Notes: generated by a model from the letters alone, not told the origin. DNA of 64,000 nucleotides from Pedobacter nototheniae (GCF_004335085.1 NZ_RQRS01000027.1:1-64000); one strand, 5' to 3'. Counted from the first letter of the stretch, positions 18,514 through 27,539 are shown. Made by a program: numbers and translations.

Positions 18514-19146
18514 TTAATCCAAGCTTGCAGTGATCAACCTTAAAAATTCCGCTCTTGTTTTATCGTTGCTTAAAAAGCTTCCGGTAAAAGCAGAGGTTGT
18601 AGTTACAGAGTTTTGTTTTTGTACGCCACGCATAGCCATGCATAAGTGCTTACATTCCATTACAACTGCTACACCTTGTGGGTTTAATGTGTTTTGAATA
18701 CAATCTCTGATTTCGTTCGTTAAACGCTCCTGTACCTGTAAACGGCGTGCGAAAGCATCAACAACACGAGGAATTTTACTTAAACCTACAATGTGTCCAT
18801 TGGGGATATATGCAATATGAGCTTTACCAAAAAAGGGTAACATATGGTGCTCGCACATGGAGTAAACTTCAATATCTTTAACTACAACCATTTGGCTATA
18901 ATCTTCTTCAAACATTGCTGATTTTAAAATTTCATCAGGTTTTAAATCATAACCATGTGTTAAATACTGAAGCGCTTTTGCAACACGTTCAGGTGTTTTT
19001 AACAAACCTTCTCTTTCAGGATTTTCGCCAAGCTGCCCCAAAATGTCTTTGTAATGTGTAGCAACAGCTGAAATTTTTAAATCATTATATCGGTCTACTT
19101 TTACGTATCCCATTGATTCTTCTTGTAATAAGTCTTTATCTTCCAT
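18514..19146 (-). CDS. folE: GTP cyclohydrolase I
   Basis: Converts GTP to 7,8-dihydroneopterin triphosphate and formate, the first step to folate and other pterins. Zinc and active-site residues are present: [20 protein letters not shown] with Cys and His ligands, [20 protein letters not shown], and the second zinc Cys in [11 protein letters not shown]. Length 210 is usual. It follows the pterin synthase gene by 6 bp on the same strand, so the two are translated from one message. The product of FolE is the substrate of that neighbour. Confidence 0.97.
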   Translation of the reverse strand: MEDKDLLQEESMGYVKVDRYNDLKISAVATHYKDILGQLGENPEREGLLKTPERVAKALQYLTHGYDLKPDEILKSAMFEEDYSQMVVVKDIEVYSMCEHHMLPFFGKAHIAYIPNGHIVGLSKIPRVVDAFARRLQVQERLTNEIRDCIQNTLNPQGVAVVMECKHLCMAMRGVQKQNSVTTTSAFTGSFLSNDKTRAEFLRLITASLD

Positions 19147-19152
19147 TATGGA

Positions 19153-19563
19153 TTAGCCAAAGTATTCAACGTAGTTATTTTCGGTTTCGTAAATTTTAAC
19201 TGAGTGCAAAATTGCTCCGCTTTCTGCTATAGGTGCTAAAAGCTGCTCCCAAATTGCAATTGCAAGGTTTTCTGTTGATGCAAGTTTACCTTTCATAAAA
19301 TCTACATCAAGGTTTAAATTTTTATGATCAACTTTATCTACAACATAGATATTCATCACATCTTTAAGCCATTTCAAATCTACAAGGAAACCTGTTTCCG
19401 GATTTATTTCTCCCTTAACGGTTACGTATAACCAATAATTATGACCATGCCAGTTTGGGTTAGCACACTTGCCATAAACCTCATTATTTTTGTCTTCATC
19501 CCAATCTGTTCGAGCCAGCTTATGGGCTGCGTTAAATGATGCTTTTCTCGTTATATAAATCAT
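19153..19563 (-). CDS. 6-pyruvoyl/6-carboxy-tetrahydropterin synthase family protein (QueD/PTPS)
   Basis: Small zinc enzyme acting on dihydroneopterin triphosphate. The zinc His ligands appear in FNAAHKL and in HGHNYW; the catalytic Cys precedes in CANPNWHGHNY, with STENLA and a late Glu. The spacing C-x5-HGH and the PN pair resemble eukaryotic-type PTPS more than the C-x3-HGH form of E. coli QueD. So either 6-pyruvoyl-tetrahydropterin or the queuosine precursor carboxy-tetrahydropterin could be the product. Length 136 fits. First gene of a queD-folE(-fabD) run. Confidence 0.88.
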   Translation of the reverse strand: MIYITRKASFNAAHKLARTDWDEDKNNEVYGKCANPNWHGHNYWLYVTVKGEINPETGFLVDLKWLKDVMNIYVVDKVDHKNLNLDVDFMKGKLASTENLAIAIWEQLLAPIAESGAILHSVKIYETENNYVEYFG

Positions 19564-19717
19564 TATAAAAAAATAAAATACAAATATACGGATTAACGGC
19601 GAACGCCGAATATGCTAAAATAGAAGATGGAAATAGAATGATAGAAATTGATAATCTAATTTTGCTTTAGAGCTTAATTTGATTATCAATTTCAATCCAC
19701 TTTACTACCTTTACTTT

Positions 19718-20341
19718 ATGAAAACATTAGTTGTAGCCGCAACCAAAGCAGAACTCACCTTCATTTATCAGCATTTCAGTTTGCTTGAAGAAGATTTTGT
19801 TGAAACCAAAAATTTTGATGTATTAGTAACTGGTGTGGGCATGGTGGCTACCGCTTTTGCATTAGGTAAACATTTAAACACTAAATATAATCTGGTTCTA
19901 AATTTAGGTATTGCTGGGTGTTTCGATCGTAAAATTGATTTAGGCAGCCTTTTAAACATTACCCAGGATACTTTTGCTGAGCTTGGCGCAGAAAACGGAG
20001 AAGATTTTTTAACCATAAATGAATTGGGTTTTGGAGAAAGTATTTACAATAACAAAAGTACTTTAACAATAGATTTACCTACAGCTAAAGCCATCACAGT
20101 AAACCGAGTTAGTGGCAATGAAAAAAGTATTGCTAGTGTGGTTAAAAGGCTAAACCCAACAACTGAAGGCATGGAAGGTGCTGCTGTTTTTTTTGCTTGT
20201 AATCAAGAAAATATAGATTGCCTGCAAATCAGAAGTATTTCAAATTATGTTGAGCCAAGAAATAAAGATAACTGGAAAATAGGGCTTGCTATAAAAAACC
20301 TGAATGATTGGGCAATTACTTTTCTTTCAGAAATGAACTGA
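19718..20341 (+). CDS. mqnB: Futalosine hydrolase
   Basis: Cleaves futalosine to dehypoxanthine futalosine and hypoxanthine in the futalosine route to menaquinone. The fold is that of nucleoside phosphorylases such as MTA/SAH nucleosidase: TKAELTFI near the start, LVTGVGMVATAFALG, NLGIAGCFD, and the substrate motif EGMEGAAVFFACNQ with RSISNYVEPRNKDNW. I choose the ATG at 19718 (207 residues); an upstream TTG would add residues not expected in the family. The next gene, mqnD, acts later in the same pathway, 40 bp downstream. Confidence 0.93.
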   Translation: MKTLVVAATKAELTFIYQHFSLLEEDFVETKNFDVLVTGVGMVATAFALGKHLNTKYNLVLNLGIAGCFDRKIDLGSLLNITQDTFAELGAENGEDFLTINELGFGESIYNNKSTLTIDLPTAKAITVNRVSGNEKSIASVVKRLNPTTEGMEGAAVFFACNQENIDCLQIRSISNYVEPRNKDNWKIGLAIKNLNDWAITFLSEMN

Positions 20342-20381
20342 TTATGACCAATAAATATATTGCAGTCGCTAATTTTGATTT

Positions 20382-21215
20382 ATGACACTTACACTTGGTT
20401 TTTCACCCTGCCCTAACGATACTTTTATTTTTGACGCACTTATTCACCATAAAATTGATACTGAAGGTTTAGAATTTCAAGTATCTTTTGATGATGTAGA
20501 AACGCTGAATCAAAAAGCTTTAAAGGGGCAGTTAGATATCACTAAATTAAGTTTTCACGCTTTTGCGTACGTTGCAAATCAATATGCTTTGCTGGATGCT
20601 GGTAGCGCATTAGGTTTTGGTGTTGGACCACTTTTAATTAGTAAAAACAAATTTTCTGAAGCTGATCTTTTAAACCCCGATTTAAAGGTAGGTATCCCCG
20701 GCAAATACACTACAGCTAATTTTTTATTAGGTATTGCTTATCCGCATTTGCAGAATAAACAAGAAATGGTTTTTTCAGATATTGAATCTGCTTTGCTGGA
20801 AGATAAAATTGATCTTGGTCTAATTATTCACGAAAATAGATTTACCTATCAGGATAAAGGCTTAAATAAAATTGTTGACCTTGGTGATTATTGGGAAAAA
20901 TTAACGGGTTGTGCCATTCCGCTTGGTGGAATTGTAATTAACAGAAATTTAGATAGAGATGTTCAATTAAAGGTAAACCGATTAATTCGCCAATCTGTTG
21001 AATATGCCTTTGCACATCCAAAATCTTGCATCGATTTTATTAAGCAACATGCGCAGGCCATGGATGAAGCCGTGATGTATAAGCACATTGAACTTTACGT
21101 AAATAAATACAGTATTAATTTGGGTGATGAAGGTAGAAAAGCGGTTGATACCTTATTTACACTGGCGCAAGAAAGAAATTTAATTCCTTCGGTGGAGGCT
21201 AATCTTTACATATAA
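20382..21215 (+). CDS. mqnD: 1,4-dihydroxy-6-naphthoate synthase
   Basis: Converts cyclic dehypoxanthine futalosine to 1,4-dihydroxy-6-naphthoate in futalosine-dependent menaquinone synthesis. Family signature LGFSPCPNDTFIFDAL opens the protein, DITKLSFHAFAYV follows near residue 50, and GVGPLLISK, GIPGKYTTANFLL and LIIHENRFTY are typical of this periplasmic-binding-like fold. Length 277 is normal. It forms an operon with mqnB and ends at a hairpin shared with the convergent response regulator gene. Confidence 0.95.
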   Translation: MTLTLGFSPCPNDTFIFDALIHHKIDTEGLEFQVSFDDVETLNQKALKGQLDITKLSFHAFAYVANQYALLDAGSALGFGVGPLLISKNKFSEADLLNPDLKVGIPGKYTTANFLLGIAYPHLQNKQEMVFSDIESALLEDKIDLGLIIHENRFTYQDKGLNKIVDLGDYWEKLTGCAIPLGGIVINRNLDRDVQLKVNRLIRQSVEYAFAHPKSCIDFIKQHAQAMDEAVMYKHIELYVNKYSINLGDEGRKAVDTLFTLAQERNLIPSVEANLYI

Positions 21216-21243
21216 AGTCATTCTGAATAAATCCAGAATGACT
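21216..21243. terminator. Hairpin between convergent mqnD and response regulator genes
   Basis: AGTCATTCTG and CAGAATGACT form a perfect 10-bp stem with an 8-base loop starting immediately after the mqnD stop. The T-run is weak on both sides, so termination strength is uncertain. The sequence resembles the small CCTGAA-type repeats seen elsewhere in the window. Confidence 0.6.
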
Positions 21244-21251
21244 ATTAATTT

Positions 21252-21947
21252 TTAGTTTACAAGCAATTTATATCCTTTGCCGTGTACATTAATAATTTCT
21301 ACCGTTGGATCTTCTCTAAGGTATTTACGTAATTTACTTAAAAATACGTCCATACTACGGCCGTTAAAATAATTATCATCGTGCCAAATGCTTAATAAAG
21401 CTTCTTCACGGGTTAAAACAGTGTTTTTCTTTAAGCAAAGCAAACGCAAAAGTTCAGCTTCTTTTGTAGATAGCTTTTGATGCTGATCTCCAGCGGTAAT
21501 AATCTGCGTGGTATAATCGAAATTATATTTCCCTACAGAAAATTGCGTTTCAACGGCCTCATCAGTTGCGCCAGTTTTATTAGCAACCCTTTTAAACATG
21601 GCATTTATACGCAATAAAAGTTCCTCAATACGGAAAGGTTTGGTAATATAATCATCACCACCTAAATCATACGCAGCAGATTTATCTTCCAACATGGTTT
21701 TAGCTGTAGCAAAAATAATGGGCACCTGTGCGTTGGTTTTTCTAATATCTTTTCCTAATGTAAAGCCATCCTTTTTGGGCATCATCACATCAAGAATACA
21801 AAGATCAAATGCGTGTTTAGTAAACGCCTTTAAGCCTTCCTCACCATCAGTGCATAAAACAACATCAAATTTGCCTTTCAATTGCAGATAGTCCTGCAAC
21901 AATAAACCTAAATTGGGATCATCCTCTACCAGAAGTATTTTTTTCAT
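21252..21947 (-). CDS. OmpR/PhoB-family response regulator
   Basis: Two-component response regulator. The receiver (residues 1-120) shows LLVEDDP, phospho-Asp in LCILDVMMPKKDG, and the conserved Thr/Lys (ATAK, DDYITKPF). The C-terminal winged helix (about 135-231) has KLSTKEAELLRLLCLKK and DVFLSKLRKYLREDP, binding direct-repeat DNA as in OmpR/PhoB proteins. I use the ATG at 21947 (231 residues), where the receiver begins; an upstream ATG at 22010 would add 21 residues of no domain. It sits downstream of its kinase on the same strand. The pair resembles RprX/RprY of Bacteroides, a loose similarity. Confidence 0.92.
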   Translation of the reverse strand: MKKILLVEDDPNLGLLLQDYLQLKGKFDVVLCTDGEEGLKAFTKHAFDLCILDVMMPKKDGFTLGKDIRKTNAQVPIIFATAKTMLEDKSAAYDLGGDDYITKPFRIEELLLRINAMFKRVANKTGATDEAVETQFSVGKYNFDYTTQIITAGDQHQKLSTKEAELLRLLCLKKNTVLTREEALLSIWHDDNYFNGRSMDVFLSKLRKYLREDPTVEIINVHGKGYKLLVN

Positions 21948-22115
21948 TTTCTTTAGTTTATTCTCGTAAGCCTTGTAGCCTACACTTAAAGTTTGATTAT
22001 GATTATGCATAACGGTTTAATTTCCTCATATAATAATAATCTACTATACTATAAAAATTACGTTTGCAAAACCTTAGTGTATCGATAAAGCAAGCTTATG
22101 TACCGATAGTTAATC

Positions 22116-23957
22116 CTATTTTATGTAAGGTAAAGATATTTCGAACGTAGTTCCTCTATCTTTTTCGCTACTTACCTTAATATTGCCATTTAAACGCTTA
22201 ATAATATCCTGAACATAATTTAAACCTAATCCAAAACCTTTTACATCGTGCAGGTTTCCTGTAGGTACGCGGTAAAACTGATCAAAAATTCTTTTCGATT
22301 GCTCCTTAGTCATTCCAATCCCTTTATCAGAAATTTCGATGATTAAGAACTTACTATTATTTTTTGTTGTAATACTTATTTCAGGAATATCTGTACTGTA
22401 TTTATTGGCATTATCAATTAGATTATAAATTACACTGGATAAATGCATTTCATCTCCTAAAACAAGTGCATGCTCAGCATCGGTGTTTAAATTTATAATG
22501 GCATTTCTTTTTTGAAGCTGTAAACTCATGCTATCTAAAACTATAGCAATCAAATCGTTCATATCAACTTCTGTATTATCTAATTCCAGTTCATTTTTTT
22601 CCAATCGGGCAATACTTAAAACCCGTTCAATATGATTTCCCAAACGCACATTTTCGTCGTAAATAATTCCTGCAAGGCGTTTTATCCTTGATTTATCCTC
22701 TGTAACCTCAGGATCCTTCAAAGCCTCACTAGCAATCATGATGGTTGCAACAGGCGTTTTAAACTCGTGCGTCATATTGTTTATAAAGTCTGTTTTCATC
22801 TCTGATACCTTTTTCTGCTTTAAAATGGCATAAAGTGTATATGAAAAAATAAAAACCAATACTAACAATAGACCCACTGATGAAGCTAATGTTGCACTAA
22901 GGTTTGAAATAATAGCTGAATTTTTATTCGGAAAACTCAGCATAAGTAAGCCAGGATCCCGAAATAAATCGCTACCAAATAATGGAATTTTATAGGTGTT
23001 TTTTGGCAAAAAGATATTGGCAGAATTAGATGCCTGTAAATATAAAACTGAATCTTTTTGGGCCAGCTTAACCTGCATATCATACCGTTGATCTATTCCG
23101 TGATTAAGCAATTCTTGCTTTAAAATAGCATCCAGATCAGTAAATTTAACTCTTTTATAAATCGGTATATCTCTCTCCTGCAATTCTTTAGATACATCTT
23201 CTACAATACTTGAACGTGAATAAGAGAAAGTATCTTTACCTAGTGCCGCAATTTTAAGCTCAAGCTTCTTTTTTGCAATATCATCCTCACGCTTAAACTT
23301 TTTTTCCAAATCATCAGAAATTTTAGGCAAGCCAACCAATAATGGATTACCCGTCATTGGGTCAGCAACAAGGTAACGAATCGTATCTGGTAAATTTTGA
23401 GGCGTTCTAAAGTTAAAAGTTTTGGTATCGCCAGAGCCAACTAACTTTGTACGCATGCTATAGCCTTTTAAATTAAGGCTATTTAAATCAACAACTGCAT
23501 CCATATTTACCTCCAGGTGAGTACCTGAAATGGATGATTTTCTTGTTGATAAGGTTTTAAAATCGCTCTCAGAAATAAACTTCGGTCCACGGTACGAAAC
23601 CCTGATTAAACTATCTTGTTGGTTTAAGTAGTTTTCAATTTGATTTTCTCGCTCTGCTTGTCTTAATTCAGATTCCTGCACAAATTTTTGCCTTAAATCT
23701 TTGATATCTAAAGCTCTTTGTCGCGAATCCTGCAACTGCCTTAAGCGGTTTTCGGCATCTTTTCTAGTAAGGTGATCAGCAACATTTAGGCGCTCAACCT
23801 TTTTTACTACATCACTTAAAGTTTGATTTACTTGTTCATCAAAAAGCTGTGATTTTAGGCTATACGCCTCCCTGATGTAATACAATTGCATTACAAAAAC
23901 ACCGAGCAGTGCAACCGTCATTAAAACGGTAATAAACCAAAAACTTTTTTTCTTCAT
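22116..23957 (-). CDS. Two-transmembrane sensor histidine kinase
   Basis: Inner-membrane kinase, probable partner of the OmpR-type regulator encoded 168 bp downstream. Residues 7-29 form the first helix and about 362-383 the second, enclosing a large periplasmic domain of 330 residues with a coiled-coil start (70-115). The H-box is MTHEFKTPVATIM near 400, the N-box YNLIDNANKYS near 520, and the ATP lid has EISDKGIGM, FDQFYRVP and VKGFGLGLNYV. Length 613 is typical for this Bacteroidota subgroup. A direct repeat and a perfect -7 box lie upstream. The signal is unknown. Confidence 0.9.
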   Translation of the reverse strand: MKKKSFWFITVLMTVALLGVFVMQLYYIREAYSLKSQLFDEQVNQTLSDVVKKVERLNVADHLTRKDAENRLRQLQDSRQRALDIKDLRQKFVQESELRQAERENQIENYLNQQDSLIRVSYRGPKFISESDFKTLSTRKSSISGTHLEVNMDAVVDLNSLNLKGYSMRTKLVGSGDTKTFNFRTPQNLPDTIRYLVADPMTGNPLLVGLPKISDDLEKKFKREDDIAKKKLELKIAALGKDTFSYSRSSIVEDVSKELQERDIPIYKRVKFTDLDAILKQELLNHGIDQRYDMQVKLAQKDSVLYLQASNSANIFLPKNTYKIPLFGSDLFRDPGLLMLSFPNKNSAIISNLSATLASSVGLLLVLVFIFSYTLYAILKQKKVSEMKTDFINNMTHEFKTPVATIMIASEALKDPEVTEDKSRIKRLAGIIYDENVRLGNHIERVLSIARLEKNELELDNTEVDMNDLIAIVLDSMSLQLQKRNAIINLNTDAEHALVLGDEMHLSSVIYNLIDNANKYSTDIPEISITTKNNSKFLIIEISDKGIGMTKEQSKRIFDQFYRVPTGNLHDVKGFGLGLNYVQDIIKRLNGNIKVSSEKDRGTTFEISLPYIK

Positions 23958-23995
23958 TAAATGGAATGCTCCTTAAGATTAAATCTACCAGAGAT

Positions 23996-24047
23996 CAAAA
24001 ATACTCAATAACGTGTTTACCCATAGGTTTTTAACATATTTTAACAT
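23996..24047 (-). promoter_or_regulatory. Promoter with TTAACAT direct repeats upstream of kinase/regulator operon
   Basis: Minus strand TATTTTTG (24003-23996) matches the TAnnTTTG -7 element. No TTTG is found at the -33 distance. Instead two copies of TTAACAT (plus-strand reading, starting 24031 and 24041, 10 bp apart) lie just upstream. This is the layout of an activator-dependent promoter; autoregulation by the OmpR-type regulator is a guess. Confidence 0.4.
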
Positions 24048-24100
24048 GCATTATCATCCTGTAAATGAAGCATTAATACATTGCTAAAAAAATTAAGAAA

Positions 24101-24128
24101 CAAAAAATGCCGGAATAAATCCCGGCAT
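24101..24128 (-). terminator. Terminator of the DUF3127 gene
   Basis: On the minus strand ATGCCGG and CCGGCAT pair around an 8-base loop and are followed by TTTTTT. It lies 36 bp beyond the stop codon of the DUF3127 gene. Confidence 0.8.
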
Positions 24129-24163
24129 CATTCAAAATTGTTTGCTTAAAAAAGAGTCTTTAT

Positions 24164-24532
24164 TTAGAAAGGTAAATCATCATCTTCACCTGGTGCATTG
24201 CTCACATCAACTGGAGCTGCATATTCTGGAGTACCTGCCGGAGCAGCACCTGCTGCAATTGCATTAATACGCCAAATAACCAAACTGTTAAAATATGATG
24301 TTTTCCCTGCTTTATCTGTCCAAGGGCGACCACGTAAATTAAAGAAAACCTCAACCTCATCGCCTGCTTTAAAGCTATCTAATAATGCAGTTTTATCTTG
24401 TAATGCCTCAAAACGAATATATTCTGGGTATGTTGGGTTTTCTGCGTATTCTACTATTAAATCACGTTTTTTAAACGTTTCACTTACTTGCTGTGTGGCA
24501 CCTACTTCGTGTACTTTTCCTTTAATTTCCAT
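24164..24532 (-). CDS. DUF3127 protein with SSB-like acidic C-terminal tip
   Basis: Small protein (122 residues) of the DUF3127 family, seen mainly in Bacteroidota. Residues 1-95 look like one OB-fold-like beta-barrel (MEIKGKVHEVG, DEVEVFFNLRGRPW, SYFNSLVIWRINAI). An Ala/Pro-rich linker leads to the last six residues DDDLPF, which match the acidic tip by which bacterial single-stranded DNA-binding proteins recruit repair and replication enzymes. This suggests a nucleic-acid or SSB-interactome role, which is inference. Monocistronic with its own terminator, divergent from the RNA methyltransferase gene. Confidence 0.85.
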   Translation of the reverse strand: MEIKGKVHEVGATQQVSETFKKRDLIVEYAENPTYPEYIRFEALQDKTALLDSFKAGDEVEVFFNLRGRPWTDKAGKTSYFNSLVIWRINAIAAGAAPAGTPEYAAPVDVSNAPGEDDDLPF

Positions 24533-24600
24533 ATCTAATACTACTTAATGTACTATAAACATCAAATCTCTATAATTTTATTGATAACTTCGCATATATT

Positions 24601-25782
24601 ATGATGCAAGTTTTCCACAATAAAAGCAAGGTAATTATTACCTGCAACAAGCGACTTTCTCCTTACTTACAAGATGAAGTTACCGCTTTGGGTTACACAA
24701 TAGAAAGAGCCTTTGCTACAGGCGTTGAGCTTAACATAACCCTAACAGAGTGCATTAAACTCAATTTAAACCTGCGTTGTGCAAGTCAGATTTTATACGC
24801 GATAAAAAGTTTTAAAGCCATCACTCCTGATGATTTATATAAAGAAGTTGCCGAAATAGAATGGGAAGAATTAATTGATTTTTCGGGCTATTTTTCGGTA
24901 ACCTCAAATGTTGATAATCCAAATATTACAACCCCTCTTTTTGCAAACTTAAAAGTTAAAGATGCCATTGTTGATCGTATAAAAGAAAAAAAGGGAATCC
25001 GTCCAAATTCTGGATCTGATGCAAATAAAACTGTAGTGCATTTATATTGGAAAGATGCCGATGCCGATATGTTTTTGGATACTTCGGGCGAAACCTTAGC
25101 CAAACATGGTTATCGCAAAATTCCTGGAAAAGCACCAATGCTGGAGGCACTTGCATCAGGCGTAATTTATGCCACCCAGTGGGATAAAAAATCTCCTTTT
25201 ATAAACCCAATGTGCGGATCGGGAACACTTGCTATTGAAGCTGCTTTAATTGCGACTAATAGAGCGCCAGGTTTATACCGAATGAATTATGGCTTTATGC
25301 ACATTTTGGGCTACAACGAAGAGGAGTTTTTTGCTGAGCGAAGAATTTTAAAAGATCAGGTAATTAAAAATATCGATTTAAAAATTATAGCTTCTGATAT
25401 TTCGGAAGATGCTGTAGAGGTTACCCGTAGAAATGCAAAAACCGCTGGAGTGGATACTTTGATTGATTTTGAAGTTTGCGATTTTGAACTAACACCAGTA
25501 CCTGAAGGCGGTAAAGGCGTTGTGGTTTTTAATCCAGAATATGGTGAACGCCTTGGCGTGCACAGCAAACTTGAATTAACGTATAAACGAATGGGCGATT
25601 ACATGAAAAAAGAATGCAAAGGTTATTCTGGATATATATTTACCGGAAATCCAGATTTAGCAAAGAAAATAGGCCTTAAAGCTTCAAAAAAGGTAGAATT
25701 TTACAACGGAAAGTTAGATTGTCGCTTACTTGAATATGAATTATACGACGGAAGTAGACGAACTACGCAGGCAGAAGTATAA
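24601..25782 (+). CDS. THUMP-domain class I SAM-dependent RNA methyltransferase (RlmL/TrmN-like)
   Basis: Probable guanine-N2 methyltransferase acting on rRNA or tRNA. Residues 10-160 contain the ferredoxin-like and THUMP region (KRLSPYLQDEVTALGY, RGVEL-like FATGVEL, and a stretch ending HLYWKDADADMFLDTSG). The Rossmann domain has NPMCGSGTLAIEAAL (about 203) for SAM binding and motif IV NPEYGERLG (about 311). In most N2-guanine methyltransferases this motif is NPPYGxR; the Glu in place of the second Pro appears to be a lineage variant. Length 393 matches E. coli RlmL's N-terminal half. Start ATGATG; no operon partner is certain. Confidence 0.9.
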   Translation: MMQVFHNKSKVIITCNKRLSPYLQDEVTALGYTIERAFATGVELNITLTECIKLNLNLRCASQILYAIKSFKAITPDDLYKEVAEIEWEELIDFSGYFSVTSNVDNPNITTPLFANLKVKDAIVDRIKEKKGIRPNSGSDANKTVVHLYWKDADADMFLDTSGETLAKHGYRKIPGKAPMLEALASGVIYATQWDKKSPFINPMCGSGTLAIEAALIATNRAPGLYRMNYGFMHILGYNEEEFFAERRILKDQVIKNIDLKIIASDISEDAVEVTRRNAKTAGVDTLIDFEVCDFELTPVPEGGKGVVVFNPEYGERLGVHSKLELTYKRMGDYMKKECKGYSGYIFTGNPDLAKKIGLKASKKVEFYNGKLDCRLLEYELYDGSRRTTQAEV

Positions 25783-25850
25783 GATTTTCCTGAAAAATTA
25801 ATATATTACGCTCTTCTGCGCCCCATAACGCAGCTTCAAATTGAAAAAAT

Positions 25851-26333
25851 ATGGATTTTGACGACATGAACCACATGCCCGAATGGGAACAACTTAGTAG
25901 CTTAGGTGAAGATGATAGATTACCACATCAGGAAACTGAAAAAAGCAAACTAAAAGCACTTAGGGCTAAAACATTATACGATCAGGCAAGGGCAGTTTAT
26001 AAATATGCTGCCCTGTTCTGCGAAACGCTAAAAGGCGAAATGGCAGAATTAACAGCTAATCTGATTATGCAAAATGTTTTAATAATTTGCCCTAAAATTG
26101 TTGGAGCTGAAGGTGCCGATATTTATGTTTTACGCATGGAAAATGCATCTATAATAAGAGCAAATTGTCGCGAACTCGAAATACAGATAGAAGCTGCAGA
26201 TATGCTTGAAATTTGTGCTCCAGAGTATAAAAACATAGTATTTAATGAGCTTGAGAAATTTCGTATCATCTTTATAGAATGGGTTAAACATTTTGAAAAA
26301 GATGAGATCAAAGATGATTGGGGATTATACTAA
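25851..26333 (+). CDS. Hypothetical acidic protein
   Basis: I do not recognise a family. The 160-residue product is soluble and acidic, with no signal peptide or transmembrane helix. Predicted mostly helical: residues 30-75 (KSKLKALRAKTLYDQARAVYKYAALFCETL) and 125-160 (a run ending HFEKDEIKDDWGLY). Codon use and low GC match the neighbours, so it appears to be a resident gene. It follows the methyltransferase gene by 68 bp on the same strand. No function is offered. Confidence 0.7.
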   Translation: MDFDDMNHMPEWEQLSSLGEDDRLPHQETEKSKLKALRAKTLYDQARAVYKYAALFCETLKGEMAELTANLIMQNVLIICPKIVGAEGADIYVLRMENASIIRANCRELEIQIEAADMLEICAPEYKNIVFNELEKFRIIFIEWVKHFEKDEIKDDWGLY

Positions 26334-26541
26334 ATTTAATTCTCCCATACATTAATATCCCTCAAATAACACATTCTAGTTAACTAGCCGCTACACAAAG
26401 AGTATTTAAAAAGATATTTTTTAATATTTCTATCTTAATTTTCTTTTCCACATAATTTTTGGCAAAAAATCCAAGTCAGAAAAATCCAGAATTGAGGGAA
26501 CTTCGTTTATATAATTTTTAAATTAAAACTATCCCTATTTT

Positions 26542-26820
26542 ATGGAAGATCTATTGGCTTTGAAGACGAAGAATGTTGCTGCGAATATTAGAAAAATTAG
26601 AGAATATAGAGATTACACCCAGGATTATTTAGCAGCGAAGTTAAAAATATCGCAAAACGCATATAGTAAAATCGAGTTGGGCTACAGCAAATTAACCGTT
26701 GAAAGATTATTTCAGATTGCTGAAATTTTAGAAGTTGAAATTCTGCATGTATTAACCATCCAATCTAATGAAATTATTAAATTAATAGATGTAGACCAAG
26801 AACCTGCACATATTTCCTGA
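26542..26820 (+). CDS. XRE-family helix-turn-helix protein
   Basis: Small DNA-binding protein of 92 residues. The Cro/C1-type helix-turn-helix spans about 12-70: IRKIREYRDYTQDYLAAKLKI, then SQNAYSKIELGYSKLTVERLFQIAEIL, with recognition helix around QNAYSKIE. There is no second domain, toxin or antitoxin neighbour, or phage context. It is the nearest DNA-binding regulator to the repair module at 27624, with an HD-domain gene in between, so it is one candidate for binding the dyad there. That link is speculative. Confidence 0.88.
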   Translation: MEDLLALKTKNVAANIRKIREYRDYTQDYLAAKLKISQNAYSKIELGYSKLTVERLFQIAEILEVEILHVLTIQSNEIIKLIDVDQEPAHIS

Positions 26821-26894
26821 TCATTATTTAAATTTCATTCCACTTATCTGCCCTGTGCATAATTTCAATACCTTTGTTTTTTTAAATTTAGGTT

Positions 26895-27539
26895 ATGCAG
26901 GATACGATAGATAGCACCATTACTTTTGTAAAAAAAACGCTCGAAAATGCAGAGGCTGGGCACGATTGGTTTCATATAGAGCGTGTTTATAAAACCGCTT
27001 TAAACATCAATAAAAAAGAAAATGGTGATGAGCTTGTCATTGCTTTTGCTGCTTTACTACATGATATTGCCGATCCAAAATTTAATAATGGGGATGAAGA
27101 ATTAGGTCCTAAAATTGCCCAAGACTTTCTAAAATCTATCAACGTTAAGGCAGAAACCATTACACATGTAAAATTGATTATTCAAAACATGTCATTCAAA
27201 AACAGTTTTGATGATGGAGGTTTTACATCTAAAGAAATGCAAATTGTACAAGATGCAGATCGCCTGGATGCAATTGGTGCTATTGGCATTGCACGGGCCT
27301 TTACCTATGGCGGTTTTAAGAATCGTGTTTTGTATGATCCAGCTATTAAGCCTGAGCAACATCTATCAAAAGAAAGCTATAAAAACACCAACGCTCCCAC
27401 TATAAATCACTTTTACGAAAAACTCCTTTTACTTAAAGATATGATGAATACTGAAGCAGGTAAAACAATTGCTGAAGAAAGACATCTTTTTATGCTTCAA
27501 TACTTAGAGCAATTTTATAAAGAGTGGGAAGGAAATTAA
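26895..27539 (+). CDS. HD-domain phosphohydrolase
   Basis: Metal-dependent phosphohydrolase of the YedJ/YpgQ-like HD group, probably acting on nucleotides. Metal ligands: His in AGHDWFHIERVYK (about 23-27), HD pair in AALLHDIADPKF (about 57), and the later Asp in QDADRLDAIGAIGIARAF (about 117), followed by the GG(F/Y)KNR segment. Length 214 is normal. It lies 75 bp after the XRE gene and 84 bp before the radical SAM repair gene on the same strand; a TACCTTTG -7-like box lies about 24 bp upstream of its start. Confidence 0.9.
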   Translation: MQDTIDSTITFVKKTLENAEAGHDWFHIERVYKTALNINKKENGDELVIAFAALLHDIADPKFNNGDEELGPKIAQDFLKSINVKAETITHVKLIIQNMSFKNSFDDGGFTSKEMQIVQDADRLDAIGAIGIARAFTYGGFKNRVLYDPAIKPEQHLSKESYKNTNAPTINHFYEKLLLLKDMMNTEAGKTIAEERHLFMLQYLEQFYKEWEGN

